From assembly GCF_008329535.1 (NCBI RefSeq), contig NZ_NPKR01000001.1:372001-436000 (forward strand): DNA of 64,000 nt, written 5' to 3'. The translations under genes and the position numbers were made by a program. The notes beneath the pieces are model-generated. The model did not search any database and was not told the DNA's origin. It worked only from the letters and a program-made list of their open reading frames with translations. Positions 1 through 8,782 of this stretch are shown piece after piece. The stretch comes from Mycolicibacterium sp. P1-18. Lineage in GTDB: Bacteria; Actinomycetota; Actinomycetes; Mycobacteriales; Mycobacteriaceae. Each line of letters opens with the position of its first letter. The stretch's first letter is position 1.

Positions 1-455
1 AGCTGACCGGCAACTCGACCGACAGCGGCACCGTCACCGAGGTCGTCACCATCTCCTCGACCGGCGCGAACGGGCTCGTGACCACCAGCCTCTCGACCCG
101 GACGTCGACCCAGGAGAGCGTCGCGCCGTCCAACACCACGACGGTCTCCAACTCACCGAGCTCGGGGTCGGAGACCACGTCGCCGACGAGCACCACGACC
201 ACCACGTCGCCCACGACCACCACCACGACGACGACCACGACGACCACCACCACCACCACGACCACCACGACGACGACCCCGCCGACGACCACCACGACCA
301 CCACCCAGCCACCGGTGACGACGACGACCCAGCCCCCGGTCACGACCACGCAGCCGCCGGTCACCACGACGCAGGCACAGATCACGACCACGCAGGCGCC
401 ACCGCCTCAGACGCCCACGACTCCGGTGATCGCCCCGGCGGCGCTTCAGCACTAA
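1..455 (+). CDS. C-terminal end of a Thr-rich surface/membrane protein (5' truncated)
   Basis: The reading frame is open from base 3 and ends with TAA at 453-455, so only the last ~150 residues are inside the window. They hold a Ser/Thr linker, a run of about 25 nearly uninterrupted Thr residues, then repeats of PPVTTTQ and a Pro-rich end. This layout (globular part outside the window, then a Thr/Pro tail) matches the tail of the Hsp70-like protein at 35461-37260, but the domain that would identify it is missing. The stop codon overlaps the start of the next gene (taATG), so the two are probably co-transcribed and translationally coupled. Function not assignable from this fragment. Confidence 0.75.
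   Translation, partial: LTGNSTDSGTVTEVVTISSTGANGLVTTSLSTRTSTQESVAPSNTTTVSNSPSSGSETTSPTSTTTTTSPTTTTTTTTTTTTTTTTTTTTTTPPTTTTTTTQPPVTTTTQPPVTTTQPPVTTTQAQITTTQAPPPQTPTTPVIAPAALQH
190..378 (+). repeat. Thr-codon microsatellite and PPVTTTQ repeat
   Basis: Imperfect tandem ACC/ACG units (190-306) followed by three units encoding PPVTTTQ (about 307-378). Such tracts can expand or contract by slippage without breaking frame, because every unit is a multiple of three. Confidence 0.7.
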
Positions 456-2920
456 TGGCCGTCAGCGACGCGGTCGCGACCTGGCTGTCGTCGCCGACCG
501 AGCCGGCGAAGATCCTGGTCTCCGGCGGGGTGGGCACCGGCAAGACGACCGTGCTCGCCGAGATTCGCGCGGCGTTGCGGGCGGCCGGGGTGACCGTCGT
601 CGCCCGGCCCCCACGGGTCGGGGATCCGGCGGGAGCGGCCGTCGTCGTCGACGACGCCCACCTGCTGAGCGGGCCGGAGCTGGAGCGGTTGACCGAACTG
701 GTCGGCGACCCCGCCGCGACGGTCGTCGTCGCGGCCGAGCCGTTGTCGCATCAACCCGCGCTGGCCGCCCTGCGCACGGCGATGGCCCGTGAGGCCCCCG
801 AACTCGTCCTCGCGCCGATGACGTCGTCGGAGGTGCACCGCGCCGCCGTCGAGATCCTGGGCGCGCCGCCCCCGGCCGATCTGGTCGGCAACGCCATGGC
901 GGCGAGCGCGGGCCTGCCCTTCCTGGTGCGTCCCGCGCTGGCCGCCGGGAATGGCGCGGACGCCGTCGCACGGGCCACCCGGGTGGCGTTGATCGAGCGG
1001 TTGCGCCGGGTGGAGGAGCCGGTGCTCGACACGTTGCTGCTGTCGTCGCTCAGCCAGGAGCTCGGCCCGGACGACGTCGCCGCGGCGCTGGGGGCGCCTG
1101 GAGACGAGGCGCAGCGGCTGGTCGACGTCGCCAGGGCCAGCGGCCTGATCGCCCCCGCGCACAGCCACGCGTTCGCCGTCGCGTTGCACCAGGGCGTCGC
1201 CCAGATCATCGGCGCGGCGCGGCACCATCAGGTCGAGACGTCGCTGCTGCGAACACAACTCGCGCAGGCGACGCTGTCGGCCGACCTGGCCCTGCGCCTG
1301 GCCGAGCACGGGCTGCGCGACGCGGGGCTGGCGAAGGCGCTGACCGACCTCGCCGCCCGCAACCGGGACCGGCCCGCGAACGCCGCCCGGCTGTACCGCG
1401 CGGCCACCAAGGTCGGGGCCACCGAGCTCAGCGCCACCCTGGCCGACGCGCTGGCCCTGACCGGGGACTGTGCCACCGCGGGCCGGCTCGCCGACGAATT
1501 GCTGGGGTCCGAGGTGGCTGCCGAGCGGGCCGCGGCGGTCCGCATCGCGGCCAGCATCGCGTTGCACGACGGCCGCGCCGCCCAGGCGGCGGAGCTCGTC
1601 GGCTGGCTGGGTCCGTATCCCGACGCCGTCGTCGGGGCCGCGGCGGTCGTGTCGGCCCTCGGGGTCGGGGACGTCGCAACCGCCCGGGCCGCGGCGAACG
1701 CCGACGCCTCGGGGCCGCCCACGTCGACCGCCCGCGCCGCGCGCTCGGTCGCCGAGGGCCTGTTGCTGACCATCGACGGCGGCTATCCGGCGGCCGTCGC
1801 GCGACTGGCGCAGTCGGTGACGGAGCAGACGTCGGCCGTCGTCACCCCGGACACGTCGTCGGCGCTGGTGACGTTGGTGGCGATGCACGGCGGTGACTCC
1901 GTGCGTGCCCGCAGCGTCATCGGCAGGGCCGTGCGCGGCACCGGGGACGACGAGGGCTTCGTGGCCCGGCGGCACACCCTGCTGCTCGGCTGGGCCCGCA
2001 TGCTGGACGGTCAGTTGGGTGCCGCCGCGGCCGACGCCGCCGCGGTCGCCGGGGTGGATCTGCACCGCCGGGACGCGCTGTGGGCCGCGTCGCTGCACAC
2101 CGCCGTGGCGCGCCGCGCCGGCGACAGCGGTGCGGTGCAGAAGCACTGGTACGCGGCCATGGAGGTGCTCACCGAATACTCCATGGACCTCTACGCCCTG
2201 CTGCCGCTCGGTGAGCTGTGGGTGGCCGCCGCGCGCCTGCGACAGGTCGACCTGGTCAGGCCCGCCCTCGACGAGGCCTTCGCCGTGCTCGACGCCCTGG
2301 GCAACCCGCCCGTGTGGTCGGTCCCGCTGCACTGGTCGGGGGTGCACGCCGGCATCCTGGCGAATTCGCCGTCGTCGGTCGCACCGCACGGCCAGGCGCT
2401 GACCGCGGCGGCCGCCCACAGCTCCTTCGCCCGAGCCCTGGCGACCGCGGGCCGCACGTGGCTGCGGGTGCTGGCCAACCACGTCGACGCCGACGAGGTG
2501 ACCGCGGCCGCCCGCGCCCTGACGCAGTTCGGACTGACCTGGGACGCCACCCGGTTGGCCAGCCAGGCTGCGCTGCACACCCCGGACGGCAAGGTCTCCG
2601 GGGCCATGCTGCAGCTGGCCCGCGACCTCAAGCTCGCCACCGGGGGTCCCGTGGACGGCGCCGAGGTCGCGGAGATGCCCGCCGCGGCCACGCCCCGGCC
2701 GGGGTCCTCGACGACGCGGGAGCCGCGGTTGTCGGATCGGGAGCGCGAGGTCGCCGAACTGCTGCTGCAGGGCATGCCGTACCGCGACATCGGCAGCCAG
2801 CTGTTCATCTCGGCAAAGACCGTGGAGCACCACGTGGCGCGCATCAGGCGCCGGCTGGGAGCCGAGTCGCGGTCGGAGTTGATGTCCATGCTGCGGGCCA
2901 TCCTCGGGACGCCGAGTTGA
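455..2920 (+). CDS. iniR: LuxR-family ATPase regulator (Rv0339c/IniR-like)
   Basis: An 821-residue LAL-type transcription regulator. Residues 24-31 form a Walker A loop (GGVGTGKT) and 63-69 a Walker B (VVVDDAH). The middle ~600 residues are Ala/Leu-rich helical sequence like the sensor region of MalT-type regulators. Residues ~757-818 are a LuxR helix-turn-helix (LSDREREVAELL, then SAKTVEHHVARIRRRL). Position beside the Rv0338c-like gene matches M. tuberculosis Rv0339c, reported as IniR, a regulator of the cell-wall-stress operon iniBAC; I recall this and have not checked it. The ATG overlaps the stop of the upstream Thr-rich gene by one base. No iniBAC genes lie in the window, so the target here is inferred only from orthology. 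Confidence 0.85.
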   Translation: MAVSDAVATWLSSPTEPAKILVSGGVGTGKTTVLAEIRAALRAAGVTVVARPPRVGDPAGAAVVVDDAHLLSGPELERLTELVGDPAATVVVAAEPLSHQPALAALRTAMAREAPELVLAPMTSSEVHRAAVEILGAPPPADLVGNAMAASAGLPFLVRPALAAGNGADAVARATRVALIERLRRVEEPVLDTLLLSSLSQELGPDDVAAALGAPGDEAQRLVDVARASGLIAPAHSHAFAVALHQGVAQIIGAARHHQVETSLLRTQLAQATLSADLALRLAEHGLRDAGLAKALTDLAARNRDRPANAARLYRAATKVGATELSATLADALALTGDCATAGRLADELLGSEVAAERAAAVRIAASIALHDGRAAQAAELVGWLGPYPDAVVGAAAVVSALGVGDVATARAAANADASGPPTSTARAARSVAEGLLLTIDGGYPAAVARLAQSVTEQTSAVVTPDTSSALVTLVAMHGGDSVRARSVIGRAVRGTGDDEGFVARRHTLLLGWARMLDGQLGAAAADAAAVAGVDLHRRDALWAASLHTAVARRAGDSGAVQKHWYAAMEVLTEYSMDLYALLPLGELWVAAARLRQVDLVRPALDEAFAVLDALGNPPVWSVPLHWSGVHAGILANSPSSVAPHGQALTAAAAHSSFARALATAGRTWLRVLANHVDADEVTAAARALTQFGLTWDATRLASQAALHTPDGKVSGAMLQLARDLKLATGGPVDGAEVAEMPAAATPRPGSSTTREPRLSDREREVAELLLQGMPYRDIGSQLFISAKTVEHHVARIRRRLGAESRSELMSMLRAILGTPS

Positions 2921-3029
2921 GAACGCCGATTTTCGGCCCCTGCCGCGCGGTTTCGGCGAATGTGACTACTGCCACACGGGTGGCGGAGTCACCGTTCACG
3001 ACGAGCGCACTAACAGCCGACGCCCAGGC

Positions 3030-3045
3030 AACCAACCGGTAGGTT
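3030..3045. promoter_or_regulatory. 16-bp near-perfect palindrome, TetR-type operator candidate
   Basis: AACCAACCGGTAGGTT pairs with itself except for one A/A position in each arm, centred on ACCGGT. It lies 120 bp before the Fe-S oxidoreductase start in the 245-bp gap after the LuxR gene. Size and symmetry suit a TetR-family dimer site; the regulator is unknown. Confidence 0.4.
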
Positions 3046-3165
3046 AGGCCATCCTTCGTAGCGACGGCAAAGCGGCAGATGCCACTATGAGCTGGCATCT
3101 AGCGTAAGTTACCGCCGAGTAACAGGCTTCCTTACTTCGCGGTAACTTCAACCCGGGAGGCGCGC

Positions 3166-6100
3166 GTGGACACGCAAACCCTTATCAGGCTGACCCTTGG
3201 CCTTCTGCTGACCGCAATCGTCTTGGCGTTCGCCGCCAAACGCGTGCTGTTCCTCACGAACCTGATCCGTTCGGGCCAGCCGACGATCGACGAAGAGGCC
3301 CGCAAGGACAACCTCAAGGCGCGCATCACCACGCAGTTCACCGAGGTGCTCGGACAGAAGAAGCTGCTGAGTTGGTCCATCCCCGGCATCGCCCACTTCT
3401 TCACGATGTGGGGCTTCTTCGTCCTGTCCACCGTGTACCTCGAGGCCTACGGCGTCCTGTTCAACCCGAAGTTCGCCATCCCGTTCGTCGGACACTGGGA
3501 CGCGCTGGGCTTCCTGCAGGACTTCTTCGCCCTCGCCGTGCTGCTGGGCATCATCGTCTTCTCGATCATCCGGCTGCGCAGCGAACCCAAGGAATACGGC
3601 CGCGACTCGCGCTTCTACGGCTCCCACACCGGCGGCGCCTGGCTGATCCTGTTCATGATCTTCCTGGTCATCCTCAGCTACGCGTTCTTCCGCGGCGCAG
3701 CGGTCGTGACCGAGAACCTGCCCTACGGCTGGGGCGCGTTCTTCTCCCACGGCATGGGTTCCTGGATGCAGATCTTCGGCGAGCCCGCCAACGAGATCAT
3801 CGAGACCGTGGCGCTGCTGCTGCACATCGGCATCATGCTGGTCTTCCTGCTCATCGTGTTGCACTCCAAGCACCTTCACATCGGCCTCGCACCGGTCAAC
3901 GTGACCTTCAAGCGCCTGCCCAACGGCCTGGGCCCGCTGCTGCCCATGGAGTACAACCGCGAGTACATCGACTTCGAGGATCCCGCCGAGGACGCGGTGC
4001 TCGGTCGCGGCAAGATCGAGGACTTCACGTGGAAGGGCTACCTCGACTTCACGACGTGTACCGAGTGCGGCCGCTGCCAGTCGCAGTGCCCGGCGTGGAA
4101 CACCGGAAAGCCGTTGTCTCCCAAGCTCGTCATCATGAACCTGCGCGACCACCTGTTCGCCAAGGCGCCCTACATCATCGGCGGCGAGCAGAGCCCGTTG
4201 GAGAACACCCCCGAGGGTGGTCTCGGTGAGGACCTCAAGGGCGAGAAGCACTCCGACGAGCACCACGTCCCCGAGTCGGGCTTCGAGCGCATTCTCGGCT
4301 CCGGCCCCGACCAGGCCACCCGCCCGCTCGTTGGCACCCTCGAGCAGGGCGGCGTCATCGACCCCGACGTGCTGTGGTCGTGCACCAACTGCGGCGCCTG
4401 CGTCGAGCAGTGCCCCGTCGACATCGAGCACATCGACCACATCGTCGACATGCGCCGTTACCAGGTCATGGTCGAGTCGGAGTTCCCCGCCGAGCTCAAC
4501 GGACTGTTCAAGAACCTCGAGCGCAACGGCAACCCCTGGGGCCAGAGCCCCAAGGAACGCACCAAGTGGATCGACGAGGTCGACTTCGACGTGCCCGTCT
4601 ACGGCGAGGACGTCGACTCCTTCGACGGCTTCGAGTACCTGTTCTGGGTCGGCTGCGCCGGAGCGCTGGAGGACCGCGCCAAGAAGACCACGAAGGCCGT
4701 CGCCGAGCTGCTCGCGACCGCCGGCGTGAAGTTCCTGGTCCTCGGCAGCGGCGAGACCTGCACCGGCGACTCCGCTCGCCGTGCGGGCAACGAATTCCTG
4801 TTCCAGCAGTTGGCCGCTCAGAACGTCGAGACCATCAACGGCGTCTTCGAGGGCGTCGAGACCGTCGACCGCAAGATCATCGCGACGTGCCCGCACTGCT
4901 TCAACACGATCGGCCGCGAGTACCCGCAGCTGGGCAGCAACTACACCGTGGTGCACCACACCCAGCTGCTCAACCGCCTGATCCGCGACAAGAAGCTGGT
5001 CCCCGTCAGCCCCGTCAGCCAGGACGTGACCTACCACGATCCGTGCTTCCTGGGCCGCCACAACAAGGAGTACTCCGCGCCGCGTGAGCTCATCGGGGCC
5101 TCCGGGGCCACGCTGACCGAGATGCCGCGCCACGCCGACCGCGGCCTGTGCTGCGGTGCCGGCGGCGCACGGATGTGGATGGAAGAGCACATCGGCAAGC
5201 GCGTGAACCACGAGCGCGCCGAAGAGGCCCTGAACACCAACGCGTCGAAGATCGCGACCGGCTGCCCGTTCTGCCGCGTCATGATGACCGACGGCGTCGG
5301 TGACCGCGCCGAGGAGATGGGCAAGGAGGCCGAGGTCCTCGACGTCGCCCAGCTGCTGCTCGCCTCGCTGGACAAGGACTCGATGACGCTGCCCGAAAAG
5401 GGTTCCGCGGCAAAGGCCTTCGCGGCCCGCGTGGCGGAGCGCGAGGTGCAGGCACCCGCCGAGGCCGAGCCGGTCGTCGCCGAGGAAGAGGCCGCACCGG
5501 TGGCCGCTGCCGAGACGGCGACGACGGAGGCCCCCGCGGCGCCGGCCAAGGGCGGTCTGACCATCGCCAAGAAGCCGGGTCGCAAGCCCGCCGCGAAGGC
5601 CGAGGCCGCACCTGCCGAAGCACCGGCCGCCGAAGCGCCAGCCGCCGAGGCACCGGTCAAGGGTCTGGCCATCGCCAAGAAGCCGGGCAGCAAGAAGGCC
5701 GCCGCCCCGGCGGCCGAGGCCGCACCCGCGTCGGCTCCCGCTGCCGCAGAGCCGGCCGCGGCCGAGCCGCCCGTGAAGGGTCTGTCGATCGCGAAGCGTC
5801 CCGGCAGCAAGAAGGCGGCTGCACCAGCGGCGTCGGAGGCACCGCACGAGGGCGACTCCACGGTGGTGCAACCGGCGAACGTGACGCCCGACGAGGCGAA
5901 GGCCGGCACCGATCCCGAGGGCTCCGCCGACTCGGATCTGGGCCTCGAGAAGTCCGAGAAGCCCGAGCCCGCCGTGAAGGGTCTGGCGATCGCCCGACGC
6001 CCCGGGAGCAAGAAGGCAGCAGCCCCGAAGCCTGCGGAAGACGCTGCGCCGCAGGAGGCGCCGGCCGCCGAGGCCAACGGCGCCGCGGCGGCCGAGCCGG

Positions 6101-6198
6101 TGAGCGAGCCCACCGCCGAGGCCACGCCCGCCGAACCCGAGGCCCCGGTCAAGGGCCTGGGCATCGCACCGGGGGTGCGTCGTCCAGGAAAGCGCTGA
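3166..6198 (+). CDS. HdrD-like iron-sulfur membrane oxidoreductase (Rv0338c-like)
   Basis: A 1010-residue membrane redox protein. The N-terminal ~250 residues hold about five hydrophobic segments like the cytochrome-b-type subunit of heterodisulfide reductase/nitrate reductase. Two [4Fe-4S] motifs follow: C298, C301, C304, C308 and C406, C409, C412, C416, each CxxCxxCxxxCP. Two CCG-type cysteine regions come next (CPHCFNTIG; GLCCGAGGARMW). It presumably passes electrons between a membrane carrier and an unknown partner. The GTG start has GGGAGG five bases upstream. Residues ~795-1010 are an unusual Ala/Pro/Lys tail with five repeated VKGLxIAKKPGSKK-type motifs, making it longer than the M. 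tuberculosis protein as I recall it (about 880). Natural substrate unknown; the family has been viewed as essential in M. tuberculosis. Confidence 0.9.
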   Translation: MDTQTLIRLTLGLLLTAIVLAFAAKRVLFLTNLIRSGQPTIDEEARKDNLKARITTQFTEVLGQKKLLSWSIPGIAHFFTMWGFFVLSTVYLEAYGVLFNPKFAIPFVGHWDALGFLQDFFALAVLLGIIVFSIIRLRSEPKEYGRDSRFYGSHTGGAWLILFMIFLVILSYAFFRGAAVVTENLPYGWGAFFSHGMGSWMQIFGEPANEIIETVALLLHIGIMLVFLLIVLHSKHLHIGLAPVNVTFKRLPNGLGPLLPMEYNREYIDFEDPAEDAVLGRGKIEDFTWKGYLDFTTCTECGRCQSQCPAWNTGKPLSPKLVIMNLRDHLFAKAPYIIGGEQSPLENTPEGGLGEDLKGEKHSDEHHVPESGFERILGSGPDQATRPLVGTLEQGGVIDPDVLWSCTNCGACVEQCPVDIEHIDHIVDMRRYQVMVESEFPAELNGLFKNLERNGNPWGQSPKERTKWIDEVDFDVPVYGEDVDSFDGFEYLFWVGCAGALEDRAKKTTKAVAELLATAGVKFLVLGSGETCTGDSARRAGNEFLFQQLAAQNVETINGVFEGVETVDRKIIATCPHCFNTIGREYPQLGSNYTVVHHTQLLNRLIRDKKLVPVSPVSQDVTYHDPCFLGRHNKEYSAPRELIGASGATLTEMPRHADRGLCCGAGGARMWMEEHIGKRVNHERAEEALNTNASKIATGCPFCRVMMTDGVGDRAEEMGKEAEVLDVAQLLLASLDKDSMTLPEKGSAAKAFAARVAEREVQAPAEAEPVVAEEEAAPVAAAETATTEAPAAPAKGGLTIAKKPGRKPAAKAEAAPAEAPAAEAPAAEAPVKGLAIAKKPGSKKAAAPAAEAAPASAPAAAEPAAAEPPVKGLSIAKRPGSKKAAAPAASEAPHEGDSTVVQPANVTPDEAKAGTDPEGSADSDLGLEKSEKPEPAVKGLAIARRPGSKKAAAPKPAEDAAPQEAPAAEANGAAAAEPVSEPTAEATPAEPEAPVKGLGIAPGVRRPGKR
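5548..6198 (+). repeat. Five-copy VKGLxIAKKPGSKK repeat in the Fe-S protein tail
   Basis: Motif starts at about residues 795, 831, 870, 937 and 995 (nt 5548, 5656, 5773, 5974, 6148), separated by Ala/Pro/Glu-rich spacers of varied length. The last copy is degenerate and ends the protein (VKGLGIAPGVRRPGKR). Confidence 0.75.
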
Positions 6199-6214
6199 CG
6201 ACGAGCCAAAACCA

Positions 6215-7504
6215 TTGGACGACGATGAGACGATGGACGGCGTGAGTACCCATCAGGTGCCGTGGCATACGAGCAATCAGCCACGGCAACGCACGTTCGC
6301 GCAGTCCACGAAGCTGCAGGACGTCCTCTACGAGATCCGTGGACCCGTGCATCAGCACGCGTCCCGGCTCGAGTCGGACGGCCACCGCATCCTCAAGCTG
6401 AACATCGGCAACCCCGCCCCGTTCGGCTTCGAGGCTCCCGACGTGATCATGCGCGACATGATTGCCGCACTCCCCCACGCCCAGGGGTACTCCGACTCCA
6501 AGGGCATCGTCTCCGCGCGGCGGGCCGTCGTCACCAAATACGAACTGGTGGACGGGTTCCCGTACCTGGACGTCGACGACGTCTATCTCGGCAACGGCGT
6601 GTCCGAGCTCATCACGATGACGCTGCAGGCGCTGCTGGACAACGGCGACCAGGTGCTGATCCCCGCACCGGACTACCCGTTGTGGACGGCGTCGACGGCG
6701 TTGGCGGGCGGCACGCCCGTGCACTACCTGTGCGACGAGACCCAGGGCTGGATGCCGGACATCGCCGACCTGGAGTCGAAGATCACCGAACGCACCAAGG
6801 CGCTGGTGGTGATCAACCCGAACAACCCGACCGGCGCGGTGTACACCCGTGAAAACCTGCAGCAGATCGCGGATTTGGCCCGCAAGTACCAGTTGCTGCT
6901 GCTGGCCGACGAGATCTACGACAAGATCCTCTACGACGACGCCGAGCACGTCGCGATGGCGTCGGTGGCGCCCGATCAGCTGTGCCTGACGTTCAACGGA
7001 CTGTCCAAGGCCTACCGGGTGGCGGGGTACCGCTCCGGCTGGCTGGCGATCACCGGACCCAAGGAGCACGCGGCCAGCTTCCTGGAGGGCATCAACCTGC
7101 TGTCCAACATGCGGCTGTGCCCGAACGTGCCCGCGCAGTACGCCATTCAGGTGGCCCTCGGCGGACATCAGAGCATCGACGACCTGGTGCTGCCCGGTGG
7201 TCGGCTGCTCGAACAGCGCGACGTCGCCTGGAACAAGCTCAACGACATTCCCGGGGTGTCGTGCGTCAAGCCACAGGGAGCGCTCTACGCGTTCCCGCGC
7301 CTCGACCCCGAGGTGCACGACATCCACGACGACGAGCAGTTGGTGCTCGACCTGCTGCTCCAGGAGAAGATCCTGGTGGTGCAGGGCACCGGATTCAACT
7401 GGCCCGCACCCGATCACCTGCGCATCGTGACGCTGCCGTGGGCCCGTGACCTCACCAACGCCATCGATCGGCTGGGCAACTTCCTGGCGAGCTACCGGCA
7501 GTAG
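6215..7504 (+). CDS. alaA: Alanine/aspartate aminotransferase (Rv0337c-like)
   Basis: A 429-residue fold-type I PLP aminotransferase, very close in remembered sequence and length to M. tuberculosis Rv0337c (AspC, renamed AlaA), which makes alanine from pyruvate using glutamate. Visible landmarks are INPNNPTGAVY (substrate/PLP contact), LLADEIYDKI, and FNGLSKAYR with the Schiff-base lysine at residue 265. The TTG at 6215 reproduces the orthologue's N-terminus; in-frame ATG 6233 and GTG 6242 are alternatives. It follows the Fe-S oxidoreductase by 16 bp, so the two are probably one transcript, as in M. tuberculosis. Confidence 0.92.
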   Translation: MDDDETMDGVSTHQVPWHTSNQPRQRTFAQSTKLQDVLYEIRGPVHQHASRLESDGHRILKLNIGNPAPFGFEAPDVIMRDMIAALPHAQGYSDSKGIVSARRAVVTKYELVDGFPYLDVDDVYLGNGVSELITMTLQALLDNGDQVLIPAPDYPLWTASTALAGGTPVHYLCDETQGWMPDIADLESKITERTKALVVINPNNPTGAVYTRENLQQIADLARKYQLLLLADEIYDKILYDDAEHVAMASVAPDQLCLTFNGLSKAYRVAGYRSGWLAITGPKEHAASFLEGINLLSNMRLCPNVPAQYAIQVALGGHQSIDDLVLPGGRLLEQRDVAWNKLNDIPGVSCVKPQGALYAFPRLDPEVHDIHDDEQLVLDLLLQEKILVVQGTGFNWPAPDHLRIVTLPWARDLTNAIDRLGNFLASYRQ

Positions 7505-7543
7505 CGTCCGGCCCGCGCACAGGGCCCGTCCCGCCACCACCTC

Positions 7544-7549
7544 TACCCT
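7544..7549 (+). promoter_or_regulatory. Leaderless -10 box (TACCCT) for the YibE/F gene
   Basis: TACCCT followed by six bases and then the GTG at 7556. This places the expected transcription start on the start codon, the common mycobacterial leaderless pattern; no Shine-Dalgarno sequence is present. Confidence 0.45.
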
Positions 7550-7555
7550 GTCCGA

Positions 7556-8782
7556 GTGGCGCACTCGCACTCGCACTCCATGTCCTCCGGCCCCGCGCCA
7601 CTCGGCCCGATGGCGGCCAAGATCGTCGTCGGACTGCTCGTCGCGATCGGGGTGGCCGTCATCGGCGGGATGGCCGTGCTGTGGCCCAGCCATCAGGCCG
7701 TCGACGTCCCGCTGCCGTTCCAGAACGCCGCGGGCGGTGCCGTCACCACGGAGTCCGGCCGCGTGGTGTCCAGCGCGCAGGGGCCGTGCGGCAGCCCGTC
7801 GGCGGGCGGGGTGCTGACGTCGGCCCCGGTCGCCGCCCCACCCGGCGGCGGGGAGTGCGTCCAATCCCTCGTCGAGATCGGCTCCGGCCCGAACAAGGGC
7901 GCCGACACCCTGCTGGAATTCAGCGGTGGGCCGGGCCAGCCGACGCTGGCCGTCAACGACGACGTCCGCGTCAGCAGGCAGGTCGACCAGAACGGCACCA
8001 CGACGTACGCCTTCTACGACTTCGAGCGCAGCTGGCCGCTGGGCATCGTGGCCGCCCTGTTCGCGATCGTGATCGTCGCGGTGGCCCGGTGGCGCGGGTT
8101 GCGCGCAATCGTCGGCATCGCGGTCGCGTTCGGCGTCCTGATGGTGTTCCTGCTGCCGGCGCTGCGCGACGGGGCCCCCGCCGTCCCCGTGTCCCTGGTG
8201 GCGTCCGGGGCCATTCTGTACGCCGTGATCTACCTGGCACACGGGGTGAGCCTGCGCACCAGCGCCGCGCTGCTCGGCACCCTGACCGCGCTGTTGCTCG
8301 CGGCCGGGTTGTCCTGGGCGACAATCGAACTCGTTCACCTGACCGGACTGTCGGAGGATCAGAACAACGAGGTCGCCGCGTATCTGGGCAACGTGTCGAT
8401 CACCGGTCTGCTGCTCGCCGGGTTCATCATCGGCTCACTCGGCGTGCTCAACGACGTGACGGTCACCCAGGCGTCGACGGCGTTCGAGATCGCCGAGCAC
8501 GGCGCCAACCGCCGCGCCATCTTCACCGGCGCCATGCGTGTCGGCCGCGACCACATCGCCAGCACCGTCTACACGCTGGTGTTGGCCTACGCCGGCAGCG
8601 CGCTGCCGTTGCTGCTGTTGTTCAGCGTGGCCAACCGGTCCCTGGGCGACGTGCTGACCAGCGAGAGCGTGGCCATCGAAGTCACGCGGTCCGCGGTCGG
8701 CGGCATCGCGCTGGCCCTGTCGGTGCCGCTGACGACGGGCATCGCGGCCGTGCTCGCGACACCGCAGACCCAAAAGGCCTAG
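7556..8782 (+). CDS. YibE/F-family multipass membrane protein
   Basis: A 408-residue membrane protein. After a short His-rich start (HSHSHS) and one N-terminal membrane helix comes an extracytoplasmic domain (about residues 45-150), then roughly seven more hydrophobic segments including the family-typical region GNVSITGLLLAGFIIGSLG and NDVTVTQAS. Such proteins are conserved across Gram-positives with unproven function, suggested to be transporters. A TACCCT box six bases before GTG 7556 suggests a leaderless transcript. Its TAG stop and the TAG stop of the opposing gene are both read from the same palindromic CTAG at 8779-8782. Confidence 0.85.
   Translation: MAHSHSHSMSSGPAPLGPMAAKIVVGLLVAIGVAVIGGMAVLWPSHQAVDVPLPFQNAAGGAVTTESGRVVSSAQGPCGSPSAGGVLTSAPVAAPPGGGECVQSLVEIGSGPNKGADTLLEFSGGPGQPTLAVNDDVRVSRQVDQNGTTTYAFYDFERSWPLGIVAALFAIVIVAVARWRGLRAIVGIAVAFGVLMVFLLPALRDGAPAVPVSLVASGAILYAVIYLAHGVSLRTSAALLGTLTALLLAAGLSWATIELVHLTGLSEDQNNEVAAYLGNVSITGLLLAGFIIGSLGVLNDVTVTQASTAFEIAEHGANRRAIFTGAMRVGRDHIASTVYTLVLAYAGSALPLLLLFSVANRSLGDVLTSESVAIEVTRSAVGGIALALSVPLTTGIAAVLATPQTQKA

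Noticed and set aside
190..378. CRISPR-like regular repeats
   Set aside because: Units are trinucleotide/heptapeptide coding repeats without spacers; no cas genes in the window.
452..2833. Long open frame antisense to the LuxR-type regulator
   Set aside because: Composition is Arg/Gly/Pro-rich with no motif, while the opposite strand encodes clear Walker and LuxR motifs; it is a codon-bias shadow of a GC-rich gene.
3148..5871. 907-codon antisense frame over the Fe-S oxidoreductase
   Set aside because: The plus strand has both ferredoxin motifs and a good RBS; the antisense product is low-complexity Leu/Gly/Arg/Val without domains.
6149..8338. 729-codon antisense frame over alaA and the YibE/F gene
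   Set aside because: It spans two well-supported genes and their boundary and contains no recognisable domain.
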